Assembly (NCBI GenBank): GCA_030037775.1
Contig: JASHQB010000265.1
Span: 1 to 47,391 of the forward strand
DNA from: Candidatus Acidiferrales bacterium
Lineage (GTDB): Bacteria > Acidobacteriota > Terriglobia > Acidiferrales > UBA7541
Direction of reading: 5' to 3'
DNA: 47,391 nt
The notes under the pieces were generated by a model. The model saw nothing but the letters and a program-made list of their open reading frames with translations, ran no database searches and had not been told where the DNA came from. A program made the position numbers and the translations under genes. Of the stretch, positions 7,412 through 15,556 are shown piece by piece; the stretch's first letter is position 1, and the number at the start of each line of letters is the position of its first letter.

Positions 7412-7993
7412 ATGAAGCGCATGGTTTCGCTCGCAAGCGCTGTGCTCCTGGCGATGGCGTTTCTGCCGCTGGCCGGCGCCGCCCAGGACCAGCAGCCGGC
7501 GATTACCACCACAAATCTGAAGGTCGGCGAAGTTGCGCCGGATTTCACGCTGCCGAGCGACCAACACGGGTCGGTGACGCTCAGTAGCTTCCGGGGCAAG
7601 AAGAACGTGATTCTGGCGTTCTACGTGCTGGCTTTCACGGGTGGCTGAACGAAGGAACTTCAGGCCTATCAGGCTGATTTGGCCAAGATTGAAGCAAGTG
7701 ACTCAGTGATATTCGGCATCAGCATCGACAGCCCTCCCGCCAATGGCGCGTTTGCAAAGCAGATCGGAGTAACGTTCCCGCTGCTGAGCGACATGACGCG
7801 CAAAGTCCTGAAAGAGTACGGAATCGTGCAAAACTTTCCCCTGAACGGCGACCAGGTAGAGTTCGCGCGGCGCACTACTTTTGTAATCGACAAGAGCGGG
7901 GCGATCAAGCATATCGAATTCGATTCAACGGCCATCGACCCGACCACCGCAGTAACGATTTGCACGGGCCTGCACGAAAAGACCGGACAGTGA
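7412..7993 (+). CDS. secreted peroxiredoxin (AhpC/TSA family), predicted selenoprotein with Sec79
   Basis: 193-aa predicted thiol/selenol peroxidase. The reading frame continues through an in-frame TGA at 7646-7648 (codon 79) to a second TGA at 7991. Residues 1-24 are a Sec signal peptide ending LAGAAQ, so it acts outside the cytoplasm. The fold follows: VGEVAPDFTLPSDQHGSVTL, then VILAFYVLAFTGG-U-TKELQAYQADL, GISIDSPPANGAFAKQIGV, FPLLSDMTRKVLKEYG and TTFVIDKSGAI. The TGA occupies exactly the peroxidatic cysteine of the TxxC motif (Thr76-Gly-Gly-Sec79); Cys-containing relatives read FTGGCTKE there. Coding character and family similarity continue for 114 codons beyond it, and a SECIS-like hairpin follows. 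One ordinary cysteine, Cys184, lies near the C-terminus. The alternatives, a nonsense mutation or a base-call error, would have to hit the catalytic codon by chance. Confidence 0.88.
7658..7694 (+). promoter_or_regulatory. candidate bacterial SECIS element
   Basis: Hairpin inside the coding sequence just after the TGA. CTTCA (7658-7662) pairs with TGAAG (7690-7694), GGCC (7663-7666) with GGCC (7681-7684), and ATCA (7668-7671) with TGAT (7675-7678), leaving an apical GGC followed by U. CTT can alternatively pair with AAG (7685-7687). The apical G lies 23 bases after the UGA, within the usual range for SelB-read bacterial elements, whose loops carry a G early in the loop. Confidence 0.7.
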
Positions 7994-8000
7994 AACTCAA

Positions 8001-8036
8001 ATGCTTTCCCGCGGGGCTCCTCCCGCGGGAAAGCAT
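8001..8036. terminator. strong hairpin between convergent genes
   Basis: Perfect 15-bp stem (8001-8015 with 8022-8036, GC-rich core CCCGCGGG) and 6-base loop GCTCCT. It sits 8 bases after the peroxiredoxin stop and 82 bases beyond the end of the oxidase operon. There is no long T tract on either side, so it may slow or end transcription from both directions. Confidence 0.65.
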
Positions 8037-8118
8037 GATTCTCCACGCACGGCCAAGCCGCGACACAAACACAGAGGCTAGACTCTCAGGTTGATTCCGG
8101 ATTGCAGCTTAATTCAGG

Positions 8119-8430
8119 TCAATTCAAGTGCAGGACAATCTCGGAGATGGGACGCGCAGAGTCGCGCGTGAAGGCGGGATGAATCGCATCGTGGTGCAGG
8201 TTGCGGCGCCGGTAAAGGACCGCAAAAATGGTCGCAAAGATGAGCATGGGGGGAATCGCGAGCGCCAAAATACCGTGGCGGAGGGCCGCCTGGGCTTGCG
8301 GGCCGGTGGCCGCGGCGTCGTTATAGCAGAGCGCGCAGCCCTGAGCGAAAGCGGAGCGCGCGCAAACGAGCGCGGCGGCGAAAGCAACGGCGACCTTTGA
8401 TAATCCCTGCCAAAACCCTCGCATCTTCAT
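8119..8430 (-). CDS. small membrane protein with CxxC motif, last gene of the oxidase operon
   Basis: 103-aa protein with a signal-like N-terminus (residues to about 30, ending SAFAQ), then GCALCYNDAAATG with a CxxC pair, and a transmembrane helix (HGILALAIPPMLIFATIFAVLY) followed by a basic stretch. Similar short CxxC membrane proteins accompany oxidase clusters in Acidobacteriota, but their function is not established; copper or redox handling during oxidase assembly is a guess based on CxxC and position. Start: ATG 8430 with AGAAGG upstream; ATG 8424 and GTG 8442 are alternatives. It begins a few bases after the subunit IV stop, so it belongs to the operon. Confidence 0.75.
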   Translation of the reverse strand: MKMRGFWQGLSKVAVAFAAALVCARSAFAQGCALCYNDAAATGPQAQAALRHGILALAIPPMLIFATIFAVLYRRRNLHHDAIHPAFTRDSARPISEIVLHLN

Positions 8431-8446
8431 CGACCTTCTCACTGTA

Positions 8447-8776
8447 TCACGGATGCAGGGTGTGCAGATTCACAATCCGCAAGCTATCCGGGAACACAAA
8501 TATCAAAATCATGATCAAACAGAAGACCAGCGACGGAACGATAATCAAGAACAGGCCAATCTTCTCGAAGCGCAAGTGCATGAAGTAAGCGACGATCAAG
8601 GCGGCCTTAATCAACGAAAGGCCGACGAGAATCGTCAGCATGAGGCGAGGCTCCAGTTGCAAGTAAGCGAGGAAGGTTTCTATGCCGGTAAGAATCAGGA
8701 GCCAAAACCAAACCCAGAGGAACAGCTTCTTCGAACCAGGTTGGTGGGTCTCTACGGCTGCTTCATGCGTGGTCAT
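8447..8776 (-). CDS. ctaF: cytochrome c oxidase subunit IV (prokaryotic type)
   Basis: 109-aa membrane protein of the small COX4/CtaF-CyoD type, which stabilises the oxidase complex in the inner membrane. Three transmembrane segments are visible (about residues 19-40, 45-66 and 74-96), and the second contains the family hallmark KAALIVAYFMHLRFE. Length is normal for the family. It follows the second subunit-III gene with a 15-base gap and precedes the CxxC protein gene by a few bases. No catalytic residue is expected in this subunit. The assignment is firm at family level; the symbol follows caa3-type naming. Confidence 0.88.
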   Translation of the reverse strand: MTTHEAAVETHQPGSKKLFLWVWFWLLILTGIETFLAYLQLEPRLMLTILVGLSLIKAALIVAYFMHLRFEKIGLFLIIVPSLVFCLIMILIFVFPDSLRIVNLHTLHP

Positions 8777-8791
8777 CGCGGGCTATGCACC

Positions 8792-9445
8792 TCATCCTTT
8801 CAGGCTGACGGACATCAAGTAGACCATCGGGAAAATAAACATCCAGACCAGGTCGACGAAGTGCCAGTAGAGGCCGCTGACTTCGACGTGGTCGGCATTG
8901 AACTTGCGGCGGCCAAAGCCATACGAAATGATGCAGAGATAAATCACGCCGATGGAAACGTGGAGCATGTGCAGGCCGGTGAGGCCGAAGAAGGTACCGC
9001 CGAAGAGCGGGTCGCCGGGCTGGCCGTTGACGACGTAATGATTGGACCAGGGCGTAACGCCTTCGGCGAACAGGCGAAACCACTCCATCAAGTGGAGCAC
9101 GACGAACAAGATTCCGCCGACGGCGGTCAACAAGATGTAAATCACGGCTTTGCGCACTTCGTCGCGGTGCGCCGCGGCAACGGCCAGAACCATGGTCAAG
9201 CTGCTGGACAGAAGGATGAAGGTAAGAAAGGTTGCGTTGATGACGGCGGGCGAAAACTCGAAGGGTCGCGGCCAATTCGAACTGGACAGGCGTACGTAGG
9301 CATAGGCGAGAATCGCCGTGGAAAACGTGAGCGAGTCAGAGAGAAGGAACAGCCACATGCCCAGTTTCTTGGTGTTCGTGGCAAAAGGAGCTACGCCACC
9401 GTCCCAGGCTGCTCCGGCAACAGCATCGATGTGCGATTCAGCCAA
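8792..9445 (-). CDS. ctaE: cytochrome c oxidase subunit III (second copy in operon)
   Basis: 217-aa heme-copper oxidase subunit III with five predicted transmembrane helices. Diagnostic stretches are FGLTGLHMLHVSIGVIYL and GLYWHFVDLVWMFIFPMVYL at the C-terminus. An N-terminal helix reads KLGMWLFLLSDSLTFSTAIL. Subunit III has no redox centre; it supports proton uptake and stability of subunit I. The start ATG lies 3 bases downstream of the preceding subunit-III-like gene, so the two are co-translated neighbours. The C-terminal WHFVDLVW motif makes this the more canonical of the two copies. Confidence 0.88.
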   Translation of the reverse strand: MAESHIDAVAGAAWDGGVAPFATNTKKLGMWLFLLSDSLTFSTAILAYAYVRLSSSNWPRPFEFSPAVINATFLTFILLSSSLTMVLAVAAAHRDEVRKAVIYILLTAVGGILFVVLHLMEWFRLFAEGVTPWSNHYVVNGQPGDPLFGGTFFGLTGLHMLHVSIGVIYLCIISYGFGRRKFNADHVEVSGLYWHFVDLVWMFIFPMVYLMSVSLKG

Positions 9446-9448
9446 GCG

Positions 9449-10099
9449 TCACCGTCCTAAGAGTAAAAGTAAGAAGAGAAAAACCCACAGCCCGTCCAAA
9501 AAGTGCCAATAATAACTGACGATCTCGGTGCCCGTTGCCAACGTTAGCTTGCGCAGCCGCCCCCAGCCGACAAATAGCAGAGCAGCGATGCCCCCCAGCA
9601 GATGGAGGCCGTGCGCTGCGGTGAGCACGTAGAAGAAGCTATTGCTCGCGTTGGAGGCGAGGTAGAAGCCGGCTGCGACCATTTGACGCCAAGCGATGAG
9701 CTGGCCAACGAGGAAAAGCAGGCCAAGCACGGTGGTTACCGCCCACCAATGGCGGAATCCGCCGCTGTCGCCGCGCTTGAAAAGGCGACGCGCCTGAATG
9801 AGCGCGCCGCTGCTGGCCAGGAGAATTCCGGTGTTCAGCCAAAGTATCCGCGGCATGCCGAATGGGAGCCAATCGCCGCCCAAGCCCTTCCTGACGATGA
9901 ACGCGCTGACCAAGGCCATGAAGAACATCAAAATGCCGCCCATGGCGATGGTGATGCCGGTGACGTAAACGCGCTGGGGGATTCCGGAAGAGCCGCCGCG
10001 GCGCCCGCCGTCTCCATCCCTACCGGAGCCCGCAGGCGGTTTTGCGCCGCCGCTGGATCCTATGATTTCGAGTTCGTCTGTGGCTGTCAGGTGCGGCAT
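9449..10099 (-). CDS. cytochrome c oxidase subunit III-like protein (first copy)
   Basis: 216-aa paralogue of subunit III. A glycine-rich hydrophilic N-terminus (about 40 residues, GGAKPPAGSGRDGDGGRRGG) precedes five transmembrane segments. Family features are AAHGLHLLGGIAALLFVGWG and SYYWHFLDGLWVFLFLLLLL, matching the C-terminal WHF-x-D-x-x-W motif. It lacks the extra residues and HEW-like segment found in longer subunit III proteins. It lies between ctaD (11-base gap) and the second subunit III gene (3-base gap). Two adjacent subunit-III genes can reflect a split or duplicated subunit III, as also seen in related oxidase operons; which copy fills the canonical site cannot be told from sequence alone. 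Confidence 0.85.
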   Translation of the reverse strand: MPHLTATDELEIIGSSGGAKPPAGSGRDGDGGRRGGSSGIPQRVYVTGITIAMGGILMFFMALVSAFIVRKGLGGDWLPFGMPRILWLNTGILLASSGALIQARRLFKRGDSGGFRHWWAVTTVLGLLFLVGQLIAWRQMVAAGFYLASNASNSFFYVLTAAHGLHLLGGIAALLFVGWGRLRKLTLATGTEIVSYYWHFLDGLWVFLFLLLLLGR

Positions 10100-10110
10100 G
10101 GGAGTTCAGG

Positions 10111-11865
10111 CTATCCGGCCTTGGCCACCTGTTCCGGGGCCAGATGCTGGGGGATGAAATCGTCAGCGGCGCCCGGAACGCTGTACTCGTAGGGGCCGCG
10201 GTAGACCGTGGGATAATCGCCGGCAAAATTATCATGCGGCACCGGGGTGCTGACGGACCACTCGAGCGTGGTGCCATGCCAGGGATTGCGCTCGGCGGGC
10301 TTGCCATGCTTGATGCTCCAGAAGAAATTGAAGTAGAAAAGCAATTGCGCGCTCATCGTGACGAACGCGGAGAAACTGATGAACATATTCACGGGATGGA
10401 GCGCAATCATGTAGTTCACCGACTCGGTGCTGGCATAACGCCGCGCTTCACCCACATACCCCAAATAGTGCATGGGCATAAAGATGCAGTAGACGCCGAT
10501 GAAGGTGAACCAGAAATGAATTTTGCCAAGCGTTTCGTTCATCATGTGGCCGAACATCTTGGGGAACCAGTAGTAGCTTGCCGCGAACATGGCAAAGATG
10601 GCGGCTACGCCCATAATCAGGTGAAAGTGGCCGATGACGTAAGACGTGTCATGCAGATAGAGGTCCAGCGCCGGTTGCGCCAGGAAAATGCCGGAAAGGC
10701 CGCCGGTAACAAAGAGAGAAACGAAACCAATGGCAAAAAGCATGGCTGCGGTGAAGTGGATCCTACCGCCCCACAGCGTGCCGAGCCAGTTGAAGGTCTT
10801 GATGGCCGATGGGACCCCGATAACCAACGTCAGAATCGAGAAGGCCAACGCGGAATAGGGGTTCATGCCGCTGATGAACATATGGTGGCCCCAAACCGTG
10901 AAGCTGAGGAAGCCGATAGCCGTGAGCGAGTAAACCATGGCCTTATAGCCGAAAACCGGCTTGCGCGAAAAAGTCGAGAGAACATGGGAGATGATGCCCA
11001 TGGCAGGAAGAATGGCGATGTAGACTTCCGGATGACCGAAGAACCAGAACAGATGCTGCCAGAGTAGAGGCGAGCCGCCCGCGTGATGCAGTACCACTCC
11101 ACTGACACTCAAGTCCGCAGGAATAAAGAAACTCGTTTGCGCCAAGCGATCGAGCAAGAGGAGGATGCAGGCCGCGAGCAGCACACCGAAGGCCAACAGA
11201 GCAAGACACGCGGTAATGAACCAACCCCATACGGTGAGGGGCATGCGCATCAGCGATAGCCCCTTCGTGCGCAGATCGATGGTCGTTCCCAGGAAATTAA
11301 TGGCAGACATGAGCGAACCGCCGCAGAACAGGGCGATGCTTACGACCCAGAGAGTCTGCCCCAACCCCAATCCCGGCCCAGCGATCTCTCCGACGGCGCT
11401 GAGCGGAGCGTAAGAGGTCCAGCCGCTGATGGTGGCTCCGCCGGGGACAAAAGCCGAGGCGAGAAGGACAATCAGGGCCAGGAAAGTGGTCCAGAAGGAA
11501 AGCATGTTGATGGTGGGAAAGGCCATGTCGGGCGCGCCGATTTGAATCGGCAGGAAATAGTTTCCGAAGCCGCTTTGCGGCACGGTGGTCAGCACGAAAA
11601 AGACCATCAGAGTTCCGTGCATGGTGATGACGCGGAGATAATCTTCCGGCGAAACGATGCCGTTGGCGAAACCCCAGATGTGCAGATTTGGCCAGACGAG
11701 ATGAAGCCGAACGATAAGCGACAGAATGACCCCGATGGTCACGGCGGACAATCCGAGGAGGATGTATTGCGTCCCGATGATTTTATGATCGAGGCTGAAA
11801 ATGTAGTGACGAATCCAGCCCTTGGGAGCTTCGGAATGATGGATGGATCCAGCATGCGCGCTCAT
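10111..11865 (-). CDS. ctaD: cytochrome c oxidase subunit I
   Basis: 584-aa catalytic subunit of an A1-type heme-copper oxidase that reduces O2 to water and pumps protons. Visible ligands are the low-spin heme His in VITMHGTLMVF, CuB His and cross-linked Tyr in WFFGHPEVYIAILP, the CuB His pair in WGHHMFISGM, and the two heme ligands in HDTSYVIGHFHLIMG. The Glu of GHPEV places it in subfamily A1. Twelve or more transmembrane helices fit the length. ATG 11865 is preferred because GGAGAG lies upstream; a GTG at 11880 would add five residues. It follows subunit II with a 46-base gap in the operon order II-I-III-III-IV. Confidence 0.96.
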   Translation of the reverse strand: MSAHAGSIHHSEAPKGWIRHYIFSLDHKIIGTQYILLGLSAVTIGVILSLIVRLHLVWPNLHIWGFANGIVSPEDYLRVITMHGTLMVFFVLTTVPQSGFGNYFLPIQIGAPDMAFPTINMLSFWTTFLALIVLLASAFVPGGATISGWTSYAPLSAVGEIAGPGLGLGQTLWVVSIALFCGGSLMSAINFLGTTIDLRTKGLSLMRMPLTVWGWFITACLALLAFGVLLAACILLLLDRLAQTSFFIPADLSVSGVVLHHAGGSPLLWQHLFWFFGHPEVYIAILPAMGIISHVLSTFSRKPVFGYKAMVYSLTAIGFLSFTVWGHHMFISGMNPYSALAFSILTLVIGVPSAIKTFNWLGTLWGGRIHFTAAMLFAIGFVSLFVTGGLSGIFLAQPALDLYLHDTSYVIGHFHLIMGVAAIFAMFAASYYWFPKMFGHMMNETLGKIHFWFTFIGVYCIFMPMHYLGYVGEARRYASTESVNYMIALHPVNMFISFSAFVTMSAQLLFYFNFFWSIKHGKPAERNPWHGTTLEWSVSTPVPHDNFAGDYPTVYRGPYEYSVPGAADDFIPQHLAPEQVAKAG

Positions 11866-11911
11866 CGGCGCTCTCTCCACCGCGGCAATAAACGAGACTG
11901 CGAGTCGTTAC

Positions 11912-12745
11912 TCATTGAGCGTTTTGCGCCTCCTGCTTTTTCTCCCACTGCTCAAAATCGGCTTCGGACATCGCGTGCATGATCGCGTGCATATGATAGT
12001 GGCCTAAGCCGCAAAGCTGATTGCATGTGACTTCATAATCGCCCGTCTTGTTGACCTCAAAATGAATCGGAATGATAAGCCCGGGGACGCAATCCTGCTT
12101 GATGCGCAGCTCGCGTACAAAAAAGCTGTGAATGACGTCCTGAGAGCGCAACATCAGCTCGATGGGACGATCGACGGGTAGATACAAGTCCGGAACGACG
12201 ATATCGTCTTTGCCGGCCGGATCACTTGCATCGAGGCCCAGAGGGTTGCCGACGGAGGCGTCGATGTCTTTGACGTTTATGCGACCGAACTTGCCGTCCG
12301 GACCTGCGTAGCGAAACTCCCATTGGAATTGCAGGCCAGTGACTTCAATCTGCAGAGCGTCAGGGGAAGGACCCCCGAAATGAACTTCGCCCCACGCATG
12401 GGCGGCCATCACTCCCAGAGCGACGAAAACCACCAGCGTGGCGGTGGTCCAAAGGACTTCGAGACCGTGATGGCCACGAACGAATGTGGCTTTGCGGCCC
12501 TGGTCCCGATAGCGAAAGACCAGCCACGCCAGTGCGATCTGGGCGAGCACGAAGACAATTCCGGTGACCACGAAAGTGGCAAAGAATTGCTGATCGATCT
12601 GATGGCCCACGGGAGTGATAGCCTCCGGGAACCACCAAGTCTTAGCAATGTGAAGGTAGAGAGTAGAAGCCACCAAAATCAAAAGAACAATGGCAAATAG
12701 GATGGCAGGAACTGCTGAGCCTGTGCTGGATTTTCGCGAGAGCAT
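11912..12745 (-). CDS. ctaC: cytochrome c oxidase subunit II
   Basis: 277-aa electron-entry subunit carrying the CuA centre on the periplasmic side. Two N-terminal transmembrane helices (about residues 12-32 and 57-77) are followed by a cupredoxin domain with IEVTGLQFQWEFRYAG, the CuA His in DVIHSFFV, and CNQLCGLGHYHM, which supplies the C-x3-C-x3-H-x2-M ligand set. There is no fused cytochrome c domain, so a separate electron donor is needed. ATG 12745 is preferred because GGAG and GGAGG lie just upstream; a GTG at 12793 would add 16 residues. It is the first gene of the oxidase operon and has a recognisable promoter about 90 bases upstream. Confidence 0.95.
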   Translation of the reverse strand: MLSRKSSTGSAVPAILFAIVLLILVASTLYLHIAKTWWFPEAITPVGHQIDQQFFATFVVTGIVFVLAQIALAWLVFRYRDQGRKATFVRGHHGLEVLWTTATLVVFVALGVMAAHAWGEVHFGGPSPDALQIEVTGLQFQWEFRYAGPDGKFGRINVKDIDASVGNPLGLDASDPAGKDDIVVPDLYLPVDRPIELMLRSQDVIHSFFVRELRIKQDCVPGLIIPIHFEVNKTGDYEVTCNQLCGLGHYHMHAIMHAMSEADFEQWEKKQEAQNAQ

Positions 12746-12834
12746 TTCCTCCGCTCCGGGAATCGGTGGCCTAGAACGCACGCGGGTGACCACAAATCCT
12801 CAGTTGTGACGATCGAATCATTCCAAGACGGTCA

Positions 12835-12864
12835 ATCATATACAGCACACAGCAAAGAATTCAA
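12835..12864 (-). promoter_or_regulatory. candidate promoter of the cytochrome oxidase operon
   Basis: Minus strand: TTGAAT (12864-12859), 18-base spacer, TATGAT (12840-12835). The -10 matches 5 of 6 and the -35 matches 4 of 6. It lies about 90 bases before the ctaC ATG. The remaining space to tRNA-Leu shows no gene. Confidence 0.5.
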
Positions 12865-12990
12865 GAAAGAATCAGAGAAATTTTGCCGTAGCCGGCGAGA
12901 GATTACGCGTGATGCAAGCGGAAATTCAAGAAGGAGGGGTCCTCGCGTCCAAAAATTAGAAAAAGCTCAGAGGCCACGAGGGACGGATTT

Positions 12991-13077
12991 TGGTGCGGTC
13001 GAGTGGATTCGAACCACCACGGTATTGCTACCGTCAGCCCCTCAAGCTGATGCGTCTGCCAGTTCCGCCACGACCGC
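12991..13077 (-). tRNA. tRNA-Leu, anticodon GAG
   Basis: Minus-strand cloverleaf: acceptor GCGGTCG pairs with CGACCGC, discriminator A, and CCA is encoded. The anticodon stem TCAGC/GCTGA encloses loop TTGAGGG with GAG at 34-36. A long variable arm (CGGTA/TACCG) confirms the class II leucine type, and the T loop reads GGTTCGAATCC. It decodes CUC and CUU. Confidence 0.96.
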
Positions 13078-13115
13078 ACAGGAAAACGGCAAAACAATTC
13101 TAGCAAAAATTGCGC

Positions 13116-13532
13116 CTATTTGTGAGGCACCGGACTCTGCGGAGCAGGCGTCTGAACAGGAGGCGCCGCTGGCTTAGAAGGAGCCGATGGCATGGTCTGT
13201 TCCAGAATGGAACTTCCCTGCGCTGTCGTGGGGGCACGCTTCAGAGACAGCGCCAGAGAACTCATCATGAAAACAATGGCGCACCAGGTGGTAGCCTTCG
13301 TCAGAAACGTTGCCGCTCCGCGAGGCCCAAATGCCGTCTGGCTGCCGGCGCCTCCGAATGCGCCCGCCAAGTCAGCGGCCGAGCCGCTTTGCAACATAAT
13401 CACGAAAATCAGCATGAGACAAACGAGGATGTGCAAGGTCACAAGCACGAAACTGAAATTCCAGCCGAGCCACACCAGGAGCACGGCAACAATCAGAGCA
13501 ATCACCCACTTCGCTGTATTCGGCATTTCCAC
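13116..13532 (-). CDS. secG: preprotein translocase subunit SecG
   Basis: 138-aa membrane protein of the SecYEG channel. Two transmembrane helices (about residues 26-47 and 79-99) flank the conserved SecG core LMLIFVIMLQSGSAADLAGAFGG and a GSQTAFGPRGAATFLTKAT segment. The tail is extended and rich in Pro and Ala (about 35 residues), as in several SecG proteins with low-complexity C-termini. It lies 28 bases downstream of tpiA and ends the gap-pgk-tpiA-secG operon; tpiA-secG adjacency is common in bacteria. Confidence 0.93.
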   Translation of the reverse strand: MEMPNTAKWVIALIVAVLLVWLGWNFSFVLVTLHILVCLMLIFVIMLQSGSAADLAGAFGGAGSQTAFGPRGAATFLTKATTWCAIVFMMSSLALSLKRAPTTAQGSSILEQTMPSAPSKPAAPPVQTPAPQSPVPHK

Positions 13533-13560
13533 TCCACCGCGGCTAACCGTTCATCAGCCG

Positions 13561-14310
13561 CTAGAAATTCACAATCGAGGAAAAAGATTGCGGATCGAGG
13601 CTGGCCCCGCCAACGAGAGCGCCATCGATTTCCTCTTGAGCCATCAAACTGCGAATATTGTCCGGTCTGACGCTCCCACCATAAAGAATGCGCAAGGACG
13701 ACGCATTCTCTTCGCCGAAATGCTCTTTTGCGAGGCACCTCAGGCACGCGTGCGATGCGCTGGCCGTTTCCGGCGTGGCCGTGCGGCCCGTACCTATCGC
13801 CCAAACTGGCTCGTAAGCAAACAGAATACGCGAGAACTCCGCGGTGGTCAACGCAGCCGTAGCACCGAGAAACTGAGTGTTCAGCACGCGTTCGGCGCGA
13901 CCGGCTTCTCTTTCTTCAAGCGTCTCGCCGACGCAGACGATGGGTTGAAGGTTCGCGGCAAGGGCGGCCTTCAGCTTGCGGTTGACGCTGGCGTCGGTTT
14001 CACCGAAGTAACGCCGCCGCTCGGAATGGCCCAAGATCACCGCGCGACAACCCACGTCGGCGATCATCTGCATGGAAACTTCGCCCGTAAACGCTCCTTC
14101 TGGCTCCCAAAAGGCATTCTGAGCAGCGATGGCGATAGCGGTTCCGCGCGCCGATTCGACCGCCGCGGCGAGCGCGGTGAACGGAGGACCGACGACGATT
14201 TCGCAGTGCTTTGTGGCGCTTACGAGAGGATTGAATACCTGGAAAAATTCGCGGGTCTCAGCCTGGGTTTTATACATCTTCCAATTGCCCGCGATAACCG
14301 GCCGTCGCAA
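13561..14310 (-). CDS. tpiA: triosephosphate isomerase
   Basis: 249-aa cytoplasmic glycolytic enzyme interconverting dihydroxyacetone phosphate and glyceraldehyde 3-phosphate. Active-site motifs are intact: NWKM near the N-terminus (substrate Lys), ILGHSERRRYFGET (catalytic His), AYEPVWAIGTGRTA (catalytic Glu, start of the flexible loop) and YGGSVRPDN (phosphate binding). Length is standard for the family. The ATG lies one base after the pgk stop, indicating translational coupling, and secG follows. Expression is expected from the promoter before gap. Confidence 0.97.
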   Translation of the reverse strand: MRRPVIAGNWKMYKTQAETREFFQVFNPLVSATKHCEIVVGPPFTALAAAVESARGTAIAIAAQNAFWEPEGAFTGEVSMQMIADVGCRAVILGHSERRRYFGETDASVNRKLKAALAANLQPIVCVGETLEEREAGRAERVLNTQFLGATAALTTAEFSRILFAYEPVWAIGTGRTATPETASASHACLRCLAKEHFGEENASSLRILYGGSVRPDNIRSLMAQEEIDGALVGGASLDPQSFSSIVNF

Positions 14311-14311
14311 T

Positions 14312-15511
14312 TCAGACCTCGCGCGAGGTCAGGGCCTCGACGCCAGGAAGCTTTTGGCCGGCCAGAAACTCCAGCGACGCCCCGCCTCCCGTGGAGATGT
14401 GCGAAATCTTCTTTGCGACTCCAACTTGCTCAACCGCCGCGACACTGTCCCCGCCGCCCACGATGGAAGTGGCTCCTGCGGCAGTCGCTTCGGCCACAGC
14501 GCGGGCGATGGCGAGGGTGCCACTCGCAAACGCGGGCTTCTCGAACATTCCCAACGGGCCGTTCCAGACGATGGTTTTTGCCGCGGCAATTTCACTGCGA
14601 AACGAGGCAATCGTCTTCGGCCCGATATCCAAGCCCATCCAATCGGCAGGAGTAGCCTCGACGCCGGCGATTTGCGTCGCAGTGTCATCGGGGCTGCGCG
14701 CCAGGACATGATCCACCGGCAGAACAATGCGAAAGCGCCGCTCGCGCGCCTCGCCGAGCAGCGTCAACGCCAGGTCGATCTTGTCCTCTTCCACCAGCGA
14801 TTTGCCGGTGGTGAATTTCTTGGCGCGAAAAAAAGTGTAAGCCATGGCGCCGCCGATCAGCATGGCATTGGCAATCTTCATCAAGTTCTCGATCACTCCA
14901 ATCTTGTCGGATACTTTGGCGCCGCCCAAAATCGCCAAGAAAGGCCGCTCCGGAACGGTCAGCGCTTTGCCGAGATAGGAAAGCTCCTGCTCCATGAGCA
15001 AGCCCGCAGCGGCCTGGGCAACAAACTTCGTGATGCCAACGACAGAGGCGTGCGCACGATGCGCCGCGCCAAAGGCATCGTTTACGAAAACATTGTCGCA
15101 CAGCGAGGCGAGCTGGCGCGAAAACTGCTCGTCGTTTTTTTCTTCCTCGGGATGGAAGCGCAAATTTTCAAGCAGGAGAAGGTCGCCATTCTTCAGCGCC
15201 TGGCTCCTGGAGAGCGCTTCCTGGCCGACGCAGTCAGAGGAGAAGACGACCGGCCGACCGAGCAGTTCTTTCAGCCGAGCGGCCACGGGCGCCAGGCTGT
15301 ACTTCGGATCCGGTTTGCCTTTTGGGCGCCCCAGATGGGAAGCGACGACCAAGCGGCCGCGACGCTCGATGGCCAGCCTGAGGGTGGGCAGAGTGGCGCG
15401 GATGCGCGTGTCGTCAGCGACTTTATTGTTCTCAAGAGGGACATTGAAATCAGCGCGAATAAACACGCGCTTGCCGGTCAGGTTCAAATCCCGAATGGAT
15501 AGTTTGTCCAT
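14312..15511 (-). CDS. pgk: phosphoglycerate kinase
   Basis: 399-aa two-domain glycolytic kinase transferring phosphate from 1,3-bisphosphoglycerate to ADP. The N-terminal domain has the signature [14 protein letters not shown], followed by [12 protein letters not shown] and a basic-patch region (ENLRFHPEE). The C-terminal nucleotide domain has [26 protein letters not shown] and the glycine-rich [13 protein letters not shown] and [12 protein letters not shown]. Length and motifs are complete. It stands between gap (45-base gap) and tpiA (1-base gap), the usual glycolytic cluster. Confidence 0.97.
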   Translation of the reverse strand: MDKLSIRDLNLTGKRVFIRADFNVPLENNKVADDTRIRATLPTLRLAIERRGRLVVASHLGRPKGKPDPKYSLAPVAARLKELLGRPVVFSSDCVGQEALSRSQALKNGDLLLLENLRFHPEEEKNDEQFSRQLASLCDNVFVNDAFGAAHRAHASVVGITKFVAQAAAGLLMEQELSYLGKALTVPERPFLAILGGAKVSDKIGVIENLMKIANAMLIGGAMAYTFFRAKKFTTGKSLVEEDKIDLALTLLGEARERRFRIVLPVDHVLARSPDDTATQIAGVEATPADWMGLDIGPKTIASFRSEIAAAKTIVWNGPLGMFEKPAFASGTLAIARAVAEATAAGATSIVGGGDSVAAVEQVGVAKKISHISTGGGASLEFLAGQKLPGVEALTSREV

Positions 15512-15556
15512 GCCAATTAGAGACCGGGGCGTGAACCGCCGCGGCGAAGGAGCATC

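Noticed and set aside
7412-7648. A 78-aa truncated peroxiredoxin ending at TGA 7646, or a pseudogene
   Set aside because: Family sequence continues in the same frame for 114 codons, the stop sits exactly on the catalytic Cys codon, and a SECIS-like hairpin follows. Readthrough as selenocysteine explains all three.
8453-9460. 335-aa plus-strand reading frame
   Set aside because: Runs antisense through ctaF and ctaE, whose transmembrane and family motifs are clear. The composition is charged and low-information.
13192-14655. 487-aa plus-strand reading frame
   Set aside because: Antisense to secG, tpiA and the end of pgk. No family resemblance.
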